Source of the DNA: an uncultured Clostridia bacterium
GTDB taxonomy: Bacteria; Bacillota; Clostridia; TANB77; CAG-508
Length of the DNA: 56,753 bases
NCBI GenBank assembly: GCA_949948835.1
Contig: CATLHF010000012.1
Location: forward strand, 1 to 56,753
Direction: 5' to 3'
The position numbers and the translations under genes are program-made. The notes under the pieces were generated by a model, which was not told the origin of the DNA, did not search any database, and worked only from the letters and a program-made list of their open reading frames with translations. How positions within the stretch are numbered: the first letter of the stretch is position 1; every line of letters starts with the position of its first letter. This document shows, piece by piece, positions 47,968 through 56,753 of this stretch.

Positions 47968-49035
47968 ATGAAAGGCTATCTAGTTTTAGAAAATGGCAGT
48001 ATATATGAAGGCGAAAGAATTGGTGCAAATAAAGATGTTATTTGCGAAGTCGTTTTTAATACTTCTATGACAGGATACTTAGAAATCTTTACAGATCCAT
48101 CTTATGCAGGACAAGGTGTCACCATGACTTACCCATTAATTGGAAATTATGGATTAACTCGTGAAGACCAAGAATCCAAAAAACCTTGGGTGGAAGCGGT
48201 GTTTGTTCATGAAATTGCAGAAATGGAAAGTAATTTTAGAAGTAAAATGCATATTTTAGACTTTTTAAAAGAGTATGATGTTCCAGGTTTAGAAGGAATG
48301 AATACTAGAAAATTAACAAAAGAATTAAGAAATGCAGGTACTATGAAAGGAAAATTAACTTCCGACATTTCAAATATAGATGAAATCATTCAAGAAATAA
48401 AAGATTTTACAATTTCTCATTTAGTAGAAAGTGTTAGTGGGGAAGAAAAATACACTTGTGGAGATGGCAAAACCAAAATAGCATTATTTGATTTTGGTGC
48501 AAAACAAAATATTATTAATTCATTGTTAGAAAGAGATTGTGAAGTAACTGTATTTCCACAGGATACTTCCTATCAAGAATTCTTAACTGGTGAGTTTTCT
48601 GGAATTGTTCTTTCCAATGGACCAGGAAATCCAGAAGATTGTGAAGTAGCAATCCAAAATATTAAAAAATTATATGAAGAAGCACGCATTCCAATTTTAG
48701 GAATTTGTTTAGGACATCAATTAATGGGACTTGCAACAGGTGCAAAAACATATAAACTAAAATATGGACATCGTGGACCAAATCATCCAGTAAAAGACTT
48801 AGCAACTGGTAGAGTTTGTATTACTTCACAAAACCATGGATATGCAATTGATGATACTAGCATTAATCCAGATATTGCAGAAGTTTCGCATATAAATATT
48901 AATGATGGAACGGTAGAGGGCTTACGTTATATTGGACATGACATTATAACTGTACAATACCACCCAGAAGCATGCCCAGGGCCAGAAGACTCTAGCTATT
49001 TATTTGACGAATTTTTAGAAAAAGTAAGAAAATAA
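47968..49035 (+). CDS. carA: carbamoyl-phosphate synthase small subunit
   Basis: The 355-residue glutaminase has the N-terminal CPSase domain (FNTSMTGYLEIFTDPSYAGQ) and a class I amidotransferase domain with the catalytic Cys in ILGICLGHQLMGLATG, the His in QYHPEACPGP, and Glu. It hydrolyses glutamine and passes ammonia to CarB, encoded 10 bp downstream. The start follows AAAGGAGG. No pyr leader was recognised. Confidence 0.98.
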   Translation: MKGYLVLENGSIYEGERIGANKDVICEVVFNTSMTGYLEIFTDPSYAGQGVTMTYPLIGNYGLTREDQESKKPWVEAVFVHEIAEMESNFRSKMHILDFLKEYDVPGLEGMNTRKLTKELRNAGTMKGKLTSDISNIDEIIQEIKDFTISHLVESVSGEEKYTCGDGKTKIALFDFGAKQNIINSLLERDCEVTVFPQDTSYQEFLTGEFSGIVLSNGPGNPEDCEVAIQNIKKLYEEARIPILGICLGHQLMGLATGAKTYKLKYGHRGPNHPVKDLATGRVCITSQNHGYAIDDTSINPDIAEVSHININDGTVEGLRYIGHDIITVQYHPEACPGPEDSSYLFDEFLEKVRK

Positions 49036-49045
49036 GGAGGAAACT

Positions 49046-52000
49046 ATGCCAAGAAATCCCGGTATTAAAAAAGTATTAGTAATTGGTTCAGGACCAATCG
49101 TAATAGGACAAGCAGCCGAATTTGATTATGCAGGAACACAAGCTTGTCACGAACTAAAAAAAGAAGGAATTGAAGTAGTACTTGTAAACTCTAATCCAGC
49201 AACCATTATGACGGATAAAAATATGGCAGACAAAATATATATTGAACCATTAACCAAAAAAACAGTAGAAAAGATTCTAGAAATGGAAAAACCAGATAGT
49301 ATTTTACCAAACCTTGGTGGACAAACAGGTTTAAACATTGCTATGGAATTATATGAAGATGGATTTTTAGAATCTCATGGAATTAAACTACTTGGTACCT
49401 CACCAGAAGGAATTAAAAAAGCAGAAGATAGACAAGCATTTAAAGATACCATGGAAGAAATTGGAGAACCATGTGTTGCAAGTAAAGTAGTAAATACTTA
49501 TGAAGATGCAGAAGAATTCGCCAAAAGTATTGGCTTACCAGTCATTGTAAGACCTGCTTATACTTTAGGTGGAACGGGTGGAGGAATTTGCTACACCATG
49601 GAAGAACTAGAAGAAACTGCAAAAAGTGGACTTCATTTATCCCGTGTACACCAAGTATTAATTGAAAAATGTATTTCTGGTTGGAAAGAAATTGAATATG
49701 AAGTAATGAGAGATAAAAATGGAAGCTGTATTACCATTTGCAACATGGAAAACATTGACCCAGTTGGGGTACATACAGGAGATAGTATTGTTGTAGCGCC
49801 TTCTCAAACATTAGCAGATAAAGAATATCAAATGCTAAGAACATCAGCAATTAAAATTATCTCTGCCCTAAAAATTGAAGGTGGATGTAACGTACAATTT
49901 GCATTAAACCCAAATAGTTTTGAATATGCAGTTATCGAAGTAAACCCAAGAGTAAGCCGTTCATCAGCACTTGCTTCTAAAGCAACTGGATACCCAATTG
50001 CAAAAGTATCTTCTAAAATTGCAATTGGATATACGTTAGATGAAATTAAAAATGAAGTAACTGGAAAAACATATGCATGTTTTGAACCAGTGTTAGACTA
50101 CACCATTGTTAAAATACCAAAATGGCCATTTAATAAGTTCTTAACAGCATCAAGACAACTTGGAACCCAAATGAAGGCAACAGGAGAAGTAATGGCAATT
50201 GCACCATCCATTGAGCAAGCATTAATGAAAGCCATTCGTTCCCTAGAAGAAAATGTAAATAGTTTGGAATTAGAAAAATTAAAAGGACTAACCAACGAAG
50301 AGATTCGTGAGTGTTTAAAACAAGTAGACAATGAAAGAATTTTTGTGATTGCAGAAGCTCTAAGACGAGGAATTAATGTAGATGCGATTCATGAAATTAC
50401 GACTATTGATAAATTCTTTATTAATAAAATTCAAAGAATTGTAAGAATTGAAAAAAGATTAAAAACCGAAGAATTGACAAAAGAATTATTAACAACTGCT
50501 AAAAAAATGGGATATCCAGATAAGGTAATTGCAGTACTTTGTGGAAAAACAGAAAACGAAATTAAGAACTTTAGAAAAGAAAATAGAATTATTGCAAACT
50601 TTAAAATGGTAGATACTTGTGCTGCTGAATTTGATGCAACAACTCCATATTACTATTCAAGTTACGATGAAGAAAACGAAGCAGACACAAAAACCGATAA
50701 AAAGAAAATTTTAGTATTAGGTTCTGGACCAATTCGTATCGGACAAGGAATTGAGTTTGACTATTGTAGTGTACACTGTGTATGGGCATTAAAAGAAAAA
50801 GGATATGAAACCATTATTGTCAATAACAACCCAGAAACCGTTAGTACCGATTTTGATATAGCAGACAAACTATATTTTGAGCCACTAACTGCAGAGGATG
50901 TTGAAAACATTGTAGACGCAGAAAAACCATATGGAGCGATTGTTCAATTTGGTGGACAAACAGCGATTAAACTAACAAAAGCTTTAACTGATATGGGGGT
51001 TAAAATTTTAGGAACTGCTGAAGTTGATATGGACCGAGCAGAAGATAGAGAGCTATTTGATGAAGCACTAGAAAAATGTGGTATTCCAAGACCAAAAGGA
51101 GAAACCGTATTTACGGTTGATGAAGGAATTAAAGTAGCAAATGAGTTAAAATATCCAGTGCTTGTTAGACCATCTTATGTGTTAGGTGGGCAAGGTATGG
51201 CAATTGCGTATAATGATAATGAAGTAAGAGATTTCATTAACGAAATTAACAAAACAGAACAAGAACATCCAATATTAGTTGATAAATATATGTTAGGAAA
51301 AGAATTAGAAGTAGATGCTATTTTTGATGGAGAAGATGTGCTAATTCCGGGAATTATGGAGCACTTAGAAAGAGCAGGAATTCACTCAGGAGATAGTATT
51401 TCAGTATATCCAACCCAACACATTAATATAGAAAACCAAAAAACAATTATTGAATATACCAAAAGGATTGCAAAAGAGTTAAATATTATAGGAGTATTAA
51501 ACATTCAATTTATTATTAACCGTGGAAATGTGTACATTATTGAAGTAAATCCACGTTCTAGTAGAACGGTTCCATATATTAGTAAAGTAACAAACTTACC
51601 AGTTATTGATATTGCAACACATGTTATTTTAGGAGAAAAATTAAAAGATATGCCTTATGGAACAGGAGTCTATAAACAAAGTGAGTATATTGCTGTAAAA
51701 ATGCCAATCTTCTCTTTTGAAAAGATTAAAAATGCAGATACTAGTCTTGGGCCAGAGATGAAATCAACAGGAGAAGTACTAGGAGTATCCAAAGTATTTT
51801 CAGAGGCCATTTTAAAAGCCTTTATCGCAAGTGGAGTGAACATTCCATACAAAGGAAATGTCTTAATTACGGTCCGCGATAAAGATAAAATTGAGATGTT
51901 ACCATTAGCACAAAAATTAGATAATTTAGGATTCCATATTTATGCAACTTCTGGAACAGCTGCATTCTTAAATGACAATGGAGTAGAAGCAGAAGTCGTA

Positions 52001-52246
52001 CAAAAAATATGGGAAGGAGAAAACAGTATTTTAGAGCTAATTGGTTCTGGTAAATTATCGTTTATCATTAACACACCAACCAAAGGAAAACATGAATCAA
52101 GAGATGGATTTAAAATAAGAAGATTAGCTGTTGAATCTAAAATTCCTTGCTTTACAGCACTAGATACTGTTGAAGCATTATACGAAGCATTAGAAAAAGG
52201 AACAAAAGAAGAAGACTTAACTCCAGTTGATATTGGAATGATATAA
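49046..52246 (+). CDS. carB: carbamoyl-phosphate synthase large subunit
   Basis: The 1066-residue protein has two ATP-grasp halves (each starting VLVIGSGPIVIGQAAEFDYA or LVLGSGPIRIGQGIEFDY), metal-binding VIEVNPRVSRSSALASKATG and IIEVNPRSSRTVPYISKVT, and a C-terminal MGS-like allosteric domain. It makes carbamoyl phosphate for pyrimidines and arginine. Full length, with no in-frame CGG in over 1000 codons. Confidence 0.99.
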   Translation: MPRNPGIKKVLVIGSGPIVIGQAAEFDYAGTQACHELKKEGIEVVLVNSNPATIMTDKNMADKIYIEPLTKKTVEKILEMEKPDSILPNLGGQTGLNIAMELYEDGFLESHGIKLLGTSPEGIKKAEDRQAFKDTMEEIGEPCVASKVVNTYEDAEEFAKSIGLPVIVRPAYTLGGTGGGICYTMEELEETAKSGLHLSRVHQVLIEKCISGWKEIEYEVMRDKNGSCITICNMENIDPVGVHTGDSIVVAPSQTLADKEYQMLRTSAIKIISALKIEGGCNVQFALNPNSFEYAVIEVNPRVSRSSALASKATGYPIAKVSSKIAIGYTLDEIKNEVTGKTYACFEPVLDYTIVKIPKWPFNKFLTASRQLGTQMKATGEVMAIAPSIEQALMKAIRSLEENVNSLELEKLKGLTNEEIRECLKQVDNERIFVIAEALRRGINVDAIHEITTIDKFFINKIQRIVRIEKRLKTEELTKELLTTAKKMGYPDKVIAVLCGKTENEIKNFRKENRIIANFKMVDTCAAEFDATTPYYYSSYDEENEADTKTDKKKILVLGSGPIRIGQGIEFDYCSVHCVWALKEKGYETIIVNNNPETVSTDFDIADKLYFEPLTAEDVENIVDAEKPYGAIVQFGGQTAIKLTKALTDMGVKILGTAEVDMDRAEDRELFDEALEKCGIPRPKGETVFTVDEGIKVANELKYPVLVRPSYVLGGQGMAIAYNDNEVRDFINEINKTEQEHPILVDKYMLGKELEVDAIFDGEDVLIPGIMEHLERAGIHSGDSISVYPTQHINIENQKTIIEYTKRIAKELNIIGVLNIQFIINRGNVYIIEVNPRSSRTVPYISKVTNLPVIDIATHVILGEKLKDMPYGTGVYKQSEYIAVKMPIFSFEKIKNADTSLGPEMKSTGEVLGVSKVFSEAILKAFIASGVNIPYKGNVLITVRDKDKIEMLPLAQKLDNLGFHIYATSGTAAFLNDNGVEAEVVQKIWEGENSILELIGSGKLSFIINTPTKGKHESRDGFKIRRLAVESKIPCFTALDTVEALYEALEKGTKEEDLTPVDIGMI

Positions 52247-52249
52247 AAA

Positions 52250-52285
52250 CATAAGCGGATGTTAGTTCCGCTTAATTTATTTTTA
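52250..52285 (+). terminator. rho-independent terminator after carB
   Basis: AAGCGGA, a short loop, TCCGCTT, then AATTTATTTTTA. Confidence 0.75.
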
Positions 52286-52323
52286 ATTGTTGTATCAAAG
52301 TAAAAATTATACAGGAGAAGACT

Positions 52324-52827
52324 ATGAATCAGAAAATAATACCATACAATTTAATGAGAAGTAATATTAAAAAAATATATATTCAAATTAAAGATGGAAA
52401 AGTAATTGTAAGAGCCCCAAGAAGATTTTCTGAAAAGCAAATTGATGAGATTGTAAGAAAAAAACAAAACTGGATTGAAAAAAGTTTGCAAAAATCACAA
52501 AAAAGGCAAGAAAGAAGAGCACAATATACGCAAGAAGAATTTATTCAAATTATAGAGGAAGATGTAAAACAGTTAATGCAAGTCACAGGACTAAAACCGA
52601 AACGTGTAAGAATAAAAGAAATTACATATGCATGGGGAACATGTTCTAGCAAACAAAATATTACAATCAATCAAAAATTGATCTGTTATCCAAAAGAAGT
52701 AATTCGATATGTTATTTTACATGAACTAGCTCATTTAAAATACATGAACCATAGTAAAGAATTTTGGAATTTGGTAGAAACCTATATGCCAGAATATAAA
52801 AAGATAAAAAAAGCATTAAAAGAATAA
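52324..52827 (+). CDS. YgjP/DUF45-like metallopeptidase
   Basis: The 167-residue protein has ITYAWGTCSSKQNITINQKL, then YVILHELAHLKYMNHSKEFW, in which HELAH plus the later His are the zinc ligands. This is the WLM/M48-like YgjP family; relatives are small cytoplasmic zinc proteases. The start follows AGGAGA. It is a single gene between carB and the cohesin-like gene. Confidence 0.9.
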   Translation: MNQKIIPYNLMRSNIKKIYIQIKDGKVIVRAPRRFSEKQIDEIVRKKQNWIEKSLQKSQKRQERRAQYTQEEFIQIIEEDVKQLMQVTGLKPKRVRIKEITYAWGTCSSKQNITINQKLICYPKEVIRYVILHELAHLKYMNHSKEFWNLVETYMPEYKKIKKALKE

Positions 52828-52877
52828 AAAAATAAGAAATGCTTATAATAAAAACAAAAAGAAACGTAAAATTAATA

Positions 52878-52906
52878 TTGACAAATAAAAATATTAAATG
52901 TATATT
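52878..52906 (+). promoter_or_regulatory. promoter of the LPxTG protein gene
   Basis: TTGACA (52878-52883) and TATATT (52901-52906) are 17 bp apart. Confidence 0.75.
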
Positions 52907-52955
52907 ACTATATAGAAAGATAAAATATGGTACATAAGAGAGAGGAGAGCGACAT

Positions 52956-53591
52956 ATGAAAAAAACAGCAAAAATAGTAACTATCTTAATGATAGCATTT
53001 ATCATAATAAGTTATGCAAGTGTAGTAAATGCAGCGTCTGTTGGGGTAACATTAAATAGTTCATCAAAACTAAAAGCGGGAGATACCATTGAAGTAACGC
53101 TAAAAATAGGAAACATTAGTGCAGGAGAAGGAATCGATGCTATTGTTGCATCTTTAGACTATGATAAAAATGTTTTTGAACAAGTAACACAAAATAATTT
53201 TGTAGGATTAAACCAATGGAATGTAAATATCTATGATGCAACTACGCAAATATTTACTATGACAAAATCTGCAAAAGTAAATACTCCAAGCGATGTATTA
53301 AAAATAACATTAAAAGTAAAAAATCCAGTGAATGTCAATTCTACAACAGTTACGATAAAAGATATATCAGCATCTGGGGGAGCAGTAGATGTAGGAGGAA
53401 CAGGAGACATTACGGTACAAAATACATCTGTAATTATACAAAAAGAAACAACAACTACAGTAGTTCCAGAAAAACCAAATACAAATTTACCAAAAACTGG
53501 GGAAGAAGTAGGAATTATTGCAAGTATTGCAGTTATCAGCGTAATTGCCGTAATTGCTTATATGAAATATAGAAATATACAAATAAAATAA
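52956..53591 (+). CDS. secreted cohesin-like protein with LPxTG wall anchor
   Basis: The 211-residue protein has a signal peptide (residues 1-27, cut after VNA), a cohesin-like beta-sandwich (VTLNSSSKLKAGDTIEVTLK ... DVLKITLKVK), and a C-terminal sorting signal NLPKTGEE, hydrophobic helix, and basic tail. Sortase would attach it to the wall. The cohesin fold suggests binding to a dockerin or a structural role; no dockerin is seen in the window. The start follows GAGAGGAGAG. Confidence 0.85.
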   Translation: MKKTAKIVTILMIAFIIISYASVVNAASVGVTLNSSSKLKAGDTIEVTLKIGNISAGEGIDAIVASLDYDKNVFEQVTQNNFVGLNQWNVNIYDATTQIFTMTKSAKVNTPSDVLKITLKVKNPVNVNSTTVTIKDISASGGAVDVGGTGDITVQNTSVIIQKETTTTVVPEKPNTNLPKTGEEVGIIASIAVISVIAVIAYMKYRNIQIK

Positions 53592-53595
53592 GAAG

Positions 53596-53721
53596 TAGAG
53601 GATCCAAAGAAAGGGTCCTCATTTTGTTTAATATACTAAATAACACACAAAAAAAGATTTATGATGACAAACATTAAGAAAAAAAGAAAGGACAAACACG
53701 ATTTGTTCTTTCTTTTTTTCA
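53596..53721 (+). terminator. two successive hairpins
   Basis: GAGGATCC with GGGTCCTC followed by ATTTTG (53598-53628), then AAAGAAAGGACAAA with TTTGTTCTTTCTTTTTTT (53684-53719). Confidence 0.75.
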
Positions 53722-53761
53722 TTAAATTGAATGTAACAAAAATGAAAAATAAATGTAATAA

Positions 53762-53822
53762 GTAGCAGAACAAAGCTAGGAAAACGAGCTTCCGTAAATG
53801 GGTTTAGCGGATTTTTCGTAAT
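53762..53822. other. conserved-looking structured intergenic segment
   Basis: AGCTAGGAAAACGAGCT and TCCGTAAA-TGGG-TTTAGCGGA can form adjacent hairpins. The GC content stands out from the surroundings. It lies before the weak promoter TTGATA-16-TATATT (53844-53871) of the next gene. No riboswitch class recognised. Confidence 0.4.
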
Positions 53823-53916
53823 AATTGGAAAAATAGGAAAATGTTGATATTGCAATATTTTATAATATATTTTAAAGTATAACTAATAAATTATCTTTAT
53901 TAATGGAGGAAAAGCC

Positions 53917-56753
53917 ATGTTAGAACAAACAAAGAAGAAATTATTCAAATTCACAAAGGTAGGGTTAGCAATTGCAATATTAGGAGTTACTAGTTTGGCA
54001 GCAAGCTATCAAGGCGTTGCAAAACTAGAAAAACGAGAACAAAATAAATTACAAGCAACTACAATCTCAAAAGAATTTAAAGAAGTATCTGCTGGAACAA
54101 AACATAGTTTGGCAATCGATACGTCTGGAAATTTATGGGCCTGGGGAGATAATACAAATGGGCAATTAGGAAATGGAACCAATACAAATTCTTTTCAACC
54201 AATTCAAATAAAATCTGGAACAAGATTTTCAAAGATTTCAGCAGGATATTTTACTAGTTTAGCAATTGACACTTCTGGAAATTTATGGGGTTGGGGATAT
54301 AATAACTATGGACAATTAGCAAATGGAACAGAGATAGATTCTTATATACCAATTCAAATAAAATCAGGAACAAGGTTTAAAGAAATAGCAGTAGGAAGAT
54401 ACCATTGTTTAGCAATTGATACAAATAATAATTTATGGGGTTGGGGATGGCAATATGGAGGAATATTAGGCGATGGTTCTGATGCATCAAACGATACAAT
54501 ATCATTACCAATCCAAATAAAATCTGGAACCAAATTTTCCAAAATTTCTACCAACAGTCAAACTAGTTTTGCAATTGATACTTCTGGAAATTTGTGGGGT
54601 TGGGGAGCTAATGTATATGGACAGCTTGGAAAAGGAACTGTATTAGCTTCAAATGTACCTATACAAATACAAAATGGAACAAAGTTTAGTGAAGTTTCTG
54701 CTGGATTTGGTCACACATTAGCAATCGATACGTCTGGAAACTTATGGGCTTGGGGATATAACAAAGAAGGACAATTAGGAAACGGAGGAACAGGAAATGC
54801 CATAATAAATGGAGGTTCCGAAGAAGATGTTATTCAGACAATACCAGTAATTATAAAGAGTGGAACGAAATTTTCCAAAGTAGAAGCAGGAGATAGTCAC
54901 ACTTTAGCGATTGATACAGACAAGAACTTATGGGCATGGGGTAGAAACACTCAGGGCCAATTGGGAAATCATTTAACAAAAGATTCTAATGTTCCTGTTC
55001 AAATAGCAGCATACCAAGATGAGACAAGAGTTGGAGCAAAATTTACAAATATATCAGGAGGAACAAGTCATACATTAGCAATTGATACTCTTAACACAGT
55101 ATGGTCATGTGGATATAATGATGTTGGCCAATTAGGAGATGAATGTGAAGGATTTTACCAAAATTATTATCCACATCTTATCCCAGTTCCAAGAATTGAT
55201 TATCCGATTAATTATGTTCTAAATGGAGGAACTATTGTTATAGATGAACCTACTTATCGTTGGAGAAAACAAACATCACCATTATCTACCGTCAGAAAAC
55301 AAGGTTATATCTTTAGAGGATGGTGTACAGATGCTGGCTTAACAAGTACTCCTATATGGGATACAAGTGCTATTGATGAAGGAACAAAAACATATTACGC
55401 AAAATTTGAACCAGTTCAAGTAGCCTATAAAGTAGAACATTATAAACAAAACGAAACAAAGACAAGATATGAATTAGAAACTACAGACAATTTAAGAGAA
55501 TTAACAGGAACAAACGTTACAGCAAGACCAAGAACATATACAGGATTTACAGAGAACACAAGCCATAGTGGAAGAAAAGCAACTGGAACAGTAGCAGCAG
55601 ATGGTAGTTTAGTATTAAAATTATATTATGATAGAAATACATACCAAGTAAGTCTAGATGCTCGTGGTGGTACAATTAATAGTGGTAATATAACAAGTTA
55701 TAATTATGGTGTAGAAACTACTTTACCAACCAATGTAACAAAACAAGGTTATATTTTTGATGGATGGTATACAAATACTGCAGGCGTAGGAAATCAGATA
55801 ACTAAAATTAGCGCAACCGAAACGGAAGATAAAACATATTATGCAAAATGGTTAGAAGGTACGGCATCCTATAAAGTAGAATATTATAAACAAAACACAC
55901 AAAGGAATGGTTATGATAAAGTAGAAGCAGATTTGAAAACATTAACGGGAACAACAGGAACAACAGTAACAGCAGAAGAAAAAGCATATATTGGATTTAC
56001 TGAAAAAAGCTATACAGAAACAGGAAAAATGCCATTTGGAGTAATAGCTGGAGATGGAAGTTTAGTATTAACAAGATATTACGATAGAAATCGATATAGC
56101 GTAGAGCTTGACGCAAATGGAGGAACGATTCCTTTAGGAAGTAATGTAATGTATTATTACTATGGTATAGAGGTAAACTTACCAACACCAACAAAACCAG
56201 GATATACATTTGGTGGATGGTATACAAATCCAGAATGTACAGGAACCCCAGTAACCAAAATTAGTACAACCGAGACAGAAGATAAAACATATTATGCAAA
56301 ATGGGAATCTAGTAACAATGTGGCATACAAAGTAGAGTACTATAAACAAAACCTAGCAAAAAACGGATACGATAAAGTAGAAGCAGACTCTAAGACGCTA
56401 GCAGGAACAACAGGAGCAACAGTAACAGCAGAAGATAAAGCTTATGTTGGATTTCATTTAAATGGGGCATCAAGTGTAACAAACGGAACGATTGCAGGAG
56501 ACGGAAGTTTAGTGTTACGTATGTATTACGATAGAAACACGTATCATGTAACCCTAAACCCAGGTGATGGAACTTTACCAGAAGGAAGCGAAAATATTGA
56601 GTTTACCTATGGAGAAGAAAAACCATTACCAACCCCAGAAAAAGAAGGATATAACTTTACTGGATGGTATGATAAAGATGGAAACAAAGTAGAAAAAATC
56701 ACACCAGAAGATGTAGGAGACAAAGAATATACAGCAAGATATGAAATCAAAAC
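53917..56753 (+). CDS. large secreted RCC1- and InlB-B-repeat surface protein (3' end outside window)
   Basis: Open from ATG 53917 to the window end (945 codons). A hydrophobic N-terminal segment (VGLAIAILGVTSLAASYQ, about residues 14-31) suggests a signal or anchor. About seven RCC1-type repeats follow (HSLAIDTSGNLWAWG-type, roughly residues 55-420), then at least four InlB-B/Listeria-Bacteroides-type repeats (YDRNTYQVSLDARGGTINSG ... GYIFDGWYTN) with intervening YKVEYYKQN modules. It is related in its RCC1 part to the 45887 protein. The start follows TGGAGGAAAAG. No in-frame CGG in the part seen. Confidence 0.88.
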   Translation, partial: MLEQTKKKLFKFTKVGLAIAILGVTSLAASYQGVAKLEKREQNKLQATTISKEFKEVSAGTKHSLAIDTSGNLWAWGDNTNGQLGNGTNTNSFQPIQIKSGTRFSKISAGYFTSLAIDTSGNLWGWGYNNYGQLANGTEIDSYIPIQIKSGTRFKEIAVGRYHCLAIDTNNNLWGWGWQYGGILGDGSDASNDTISLPIQIKSGTKFSKISTNSQTSFAIDTSGNLWGWGANVYGQLGKGTVLASNVPIQIQNGTKFSEVSAGFGHTLAIDTSGNLWAWGYNKEGQLGNGGTGNAIINGGSEEDVIQTIPVIIKSGTKFSKVEAGDSHTLAIDTDKNLWAWGRNTQGQLGNHLTKDSNVPVQIAAYQDETRVGAKFTNISGGTSHTLAIDTLNTVWSCGYNDVGQLGDECEGFYQNYYPHLIPVPRIDYPINYVLNGGTIVIDEPTYRWRKQTSPLSTVRKQGYIFRGWCTDAGLTSTPIWDTSAIDEGTKTYYAKFEPVQVAYKVEHYKQNETKTRYELETTDNLRELTGTNVTARPRTYTGFTENTSHSGRKATGTVAADGSLVLKLYYDRNTYQVSLDARGGTINSGNITSYNYGVETTLPTNVTKQGYIFDGWYTNTAGVGNQITKISATETEDKTYYAKWLEGTASYKVEYYKQNTQRNGYDKVEADLKTLTGTTGTTVTAEEKAYIGFTEKSYTETGKMPFGVIAGDGSLVLTRYYDRNRYSVELDANGGTIPLGSNVMYYYYGIEVNLPTPTKPGYTFGGWYTNPECTGTPVTKISTTETEDKTYYAKWESSNNVAYKVEYYKQNLAKNGYDKVEADSKTLAGTTGATVTAEDKAYVGFHLNGASSVTNGTIAGDGSLVLRMYYDRNTYHVTLNPGDGTLPEGSENIEFTYGEEKPLPTPEKEGYNFTGWYDKDGNKVEKITPEDVGDKEYTARYEIK

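Noticed and set aside
53762..53822. Cyclic-di-GMP or related riboswitch before the large surface gene
   Set aside because: Some motifs recall GEMM-like RNAs, but the conserved receptor core is not present and the likely promoter is downstream of it.
53628..53855. 75-codon minus-strand frame after the LPxTG gene
   Set aside because: It overlaps the terminator and structured segment, and has no ribosome binding site.

Overview
The window looks like a chromosomal segment of an AT-rich, anaerobic, spore-forming member of the Clostridia. It is probably uncultured, and it may be a metagenome assembly because both ends are cut inside genes. Evidence: the low-GC Firmicutes order rpmG-secE-nusG-rplK-rplA-rplJ-rplL behind a 23S-5S rRNA end, a pyruvate formate-lyase and its activase, sporulation genes (yyaC, spoIVFA, spoIVFB), AddB rather than RecB, an LPxTG-anchored protein, and very strong AGA (Arg) and GGA (Gly) codon preference. 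No tRNA gene, CRISPR array, IS transposase or prophage block was seen.

Layout. 1-2.6 kb: 3' part of 23S, then 5S. 2.7-7 kb: flavin reductase and the ribosomal/transcription cluster, with an L1 operator-like site before rplA and an L10 leader/attenuator before rplJ; rpoB does not follow rplL. 7-9.2 kb: a foreign-looking gene and a pilin-like surface gene. 9.3-20.9 kb: plsX-acpP-rnc and a long co-directional set of housekeeping, DNA repair and cell-wall genes. 20.9-22 kb: a type I toxin-antitoxin-like locus, a small gene and a structured RNA candidate. 22-31 kb: an oxidoreductase, leuS, an HD hydrolase and topB. 31-35 kb: sporulation and surface genes. 35.3-36.5 kb: rpsF-ssb-rpsR. 36.6-37 kb: a second locus with a tiny hydrophobic peptide and a small RNA. 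37-45.8 kb: patatin, permease, pfl/pflA, a metalloprotease and queA. 45.8-56.7 kb: RCC1-repeat surface proteins around carAB.

The main discovery is a genome-wide-looking decoding anomaly. In nine otherwise well-conserved genes (two pilin-like genes, addB, a family 4 uracil-DNA glycosylase, a DUF5662 gene, topB, a small ORF, yyaC, pflA) the reading frame breaks at twelve places. Every break is the same: an in-frame CGG codon whose first C must be skipped so that translation continues +1 with GGN (Gly). I scanned every other native-looking gene here by eye and found no other in-frame CGG, although CGG is common in the other two phases. I infer that CGG is unassigned in this organism and is read as a +1 frameshift, or as a four-base CGGN glycine codon. 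In-frame CGG decoded without a shift occurs only in two genes of foreign-looking composition (7113-7538 and 24610-25563), and ambiguously in one toxin-like peptide.

The genes mostly work as ordinary housekeeping modules: translation, phospholipid synthesis, DNA repair and topology, carbamoyl phosphate and queuosine synthesis, anaerobic pyruvate cleavage and sporulation. The variable part is a family of secreted or surface proteins (pilin-type N-termini, starch-binding-like modules, RCC1 and InlB-type repeats). Two of these share an almost identical ~108-bp promoter/5' leader.
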